Position numbers and translations under genes: made by a program. Below are positions 63,311 to 64,000 of a stretch of DNA of 64,000 nt, one piece after another. Each line of letters opens with the position of its first letter. The stretch's first letter is position 1. Below the pieces are notes generated by a model, which did no database searches, was not told the DNA's origin, and saw nothing but the letters and a program-made list of their open reading frames with translations. The DNA comes from Microcoleus sp. CAWBG506 (lineage in GTDB: Bacteria; Cyanobacteriota; Cyanobacteriia; Cyanobacteriales; Microcoleaceae): assembly GCA_020883125.1 (NCBI GenBank), contig JAHREW010000031.1:1-64000 (forward strand). The letters run 5' to 3'.

Positions 63311-63508
63311 TTCAAGTTCGGATAAATGGTATCTTGAATTATTTTTAATAAACTGTTTAGCAACACGCTTTCACACCCATTCCACAAAAAAAAATTATTT
63401 TTTGTGGAACAAACCGGAAAGCCTGTTGCTGAAAATGCTGTAATATTTCAGATATAATTAAATTTAGAAAATTATTGAGCTCTATCCAAAAAAAATCTTA
63501 GCGATCGC

Positions 63509-64000
63509 ATGAAATCCGAAAAAATACTGAATACTCTCGACAATACTGCAACACCGACTTTAGGTAAAGAAACCCTAATTCACCACTCAGTATACGTAAA
63601 AAAATTGCGTCCTCTTCTGCCATCAGAAGCCTTTGAACCCGATCGCAACAAATTAGTAATACTCTTAGTCAACCTAGGAATTGTAATGCTGGGATGGGGA
63701 ATTGCTAGTCATTTAGACCAATGGCAAGTCTATCTTTTATGGCTGTATCTACCTTTAGCGGTAATCATGGGCAATAGTATCATAGTTTTGCTATTTAGCT
63801 CCCACGACCTCATGCACGGTAGCGTTCAAAAAAAGTCTTGGCTGACTTATCCGATCGCCTTTTTGGGATTAAGTATGCTATTTATGCCACCGACTCAGTG
63901 GAAAAATCTACACAACCTCGTACACCACAACAACACAAATTCCCTAGCCGATCCCGATCGCAATTACCTGTACCAGCAGCCGGATACCTGGGGGAAATGG
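63509..64000 (+). CDS. Fatty acid desaturase family protein (cut by window end)
   Basis: Only the first 164 codons are in the window. MKSEKILNTLDNTATPTLGK starts the frame, two membrane segments follow, and the first histidine boxes are visible: SSHDLMHGS and HNLVHHNNTN. These bind the di-iron centre of membrane desaturases. The third box would lie beyond the window. It could be a fatty acyl lipid desaturase or a carotenoid-type hydroxylase/ketolase of the same clan; not decidable here. Confidence 0.85.
   Translation, partial: MKSEKILNTLDNTATPTLGKETLIHHSVYVKKLRPLLPSEAFEPDRNKLVILLVNLGIVMLGWGIASHLDQWQVYLLWLYLPLAVIMGNSIIVLLFSSHDLMHGSVQKKSWLTYPIAFLGLSMLFMPPTQWKNLHNLVHHNNTNSLADPDRNYLYQQPDTWGKW

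Noticed and set aside
63258-63443. A frame reading GYWLLVISYWLLVI
   Set aside because: It comes from the TTATTGG heptamer array, not a membrane protein gene.

Overview
The window looks like chromosomal DNA of a filamentous, non-heterocystous cyanobacterium, probably of the Oscillatoriales and perhaps Microcoleus-like; the genus is inference. The octamer GCGATCGC and its core CGATCG (HIP1) are everywhere, the dark-operative protochlorophyllide reductase genes chlL and chlN are present, and cyanobacterial families recur (DUF3352, DUF5331, DUF3318, an NblR-like regulator, a ThyD-like epimerase). Intergenic regions are full of heptamer tandem repeats and small palindromic dispersed repeats.

Layout. 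0.3-2.3 kb: TerD-TPR membrane protein. 2.3-6.1 kb: three glycosyltransferases on the minus strand. 6.3-13.2 kb: housekeeping genes (glmM, rsmD, glgX, hisH, a C15 peptidase, a flavin reductase-like protein). 13.5-22.5 kb: GT87-like membrane protein, Tat-exported dienelactone hydrolase-like protein, cobM, lgt, a DUF3352 protein, a ThyD-like protein, an NblR-like response regulator and ribokinase. 22.6-27.7 kb: a large PhoD-like phosphatase and a CBS-domain histidine kinase. 27.9-32.9 kb: tnpB debris, then chlL, an acidic-repeat DUF5331 protein, and chlN. 33.1-35.0 kb: an overlapping DprA-like / phosphoribosyltransferase pair, a candidate conflict or DNA-uptake module. 35.2-47.4 kb: envelope and polysaccharide genes, including a STAS-sugar transferase fusion followed by a HATPase anti-sigma protein and a WcaI-like glycosyltransferase. 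47.5-50.6 kb: accessory genes (frameshifted xisH, xisI, orphan C5 DNA methyltransferase, RelE-type toxin-antitoxin). 50.8-53.6 kb: DMT transporter, CobO-like protein with a lost Walker lysine, an adenylate kinase stub, RNase PH. 53.7-60.5 kb: accessory island with an NB-ARC ATPase, TPR proteins, tiny secreted proteins, a ricin-lectin/M23 peptidase and a two-repeat Cys-rich secreted protein. 60.8-64 kb: 46-residue membrane protein, tRNA-Gly(GCC), zinc-ribbon membrane protein, a ProA paralogue lacking the catalytic cysteine, and a fatty-acid desaturase cut by the window end.

How parts may work together. Glycosyltransferases, deacetylases, the STAS-sugar transferase and the HATPase protein suggest exopolysaccharide synthesis, possibly controlled by partner switching. 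ChlL and ChlN are two parts of one enzyme. The strongest candidates for something under-described are the DprA-PRTase pair, the NB-ARC/TPR/secreted-protein island at 53.9-60.5 kb, the STAS-sugar transferase fusion, and two enzyme paralogues that kept the fold but lost a key catalytic residue (CobO-like and ProA-like). No CRISPR array, rRNA operon or complete insertion sequence was seen.
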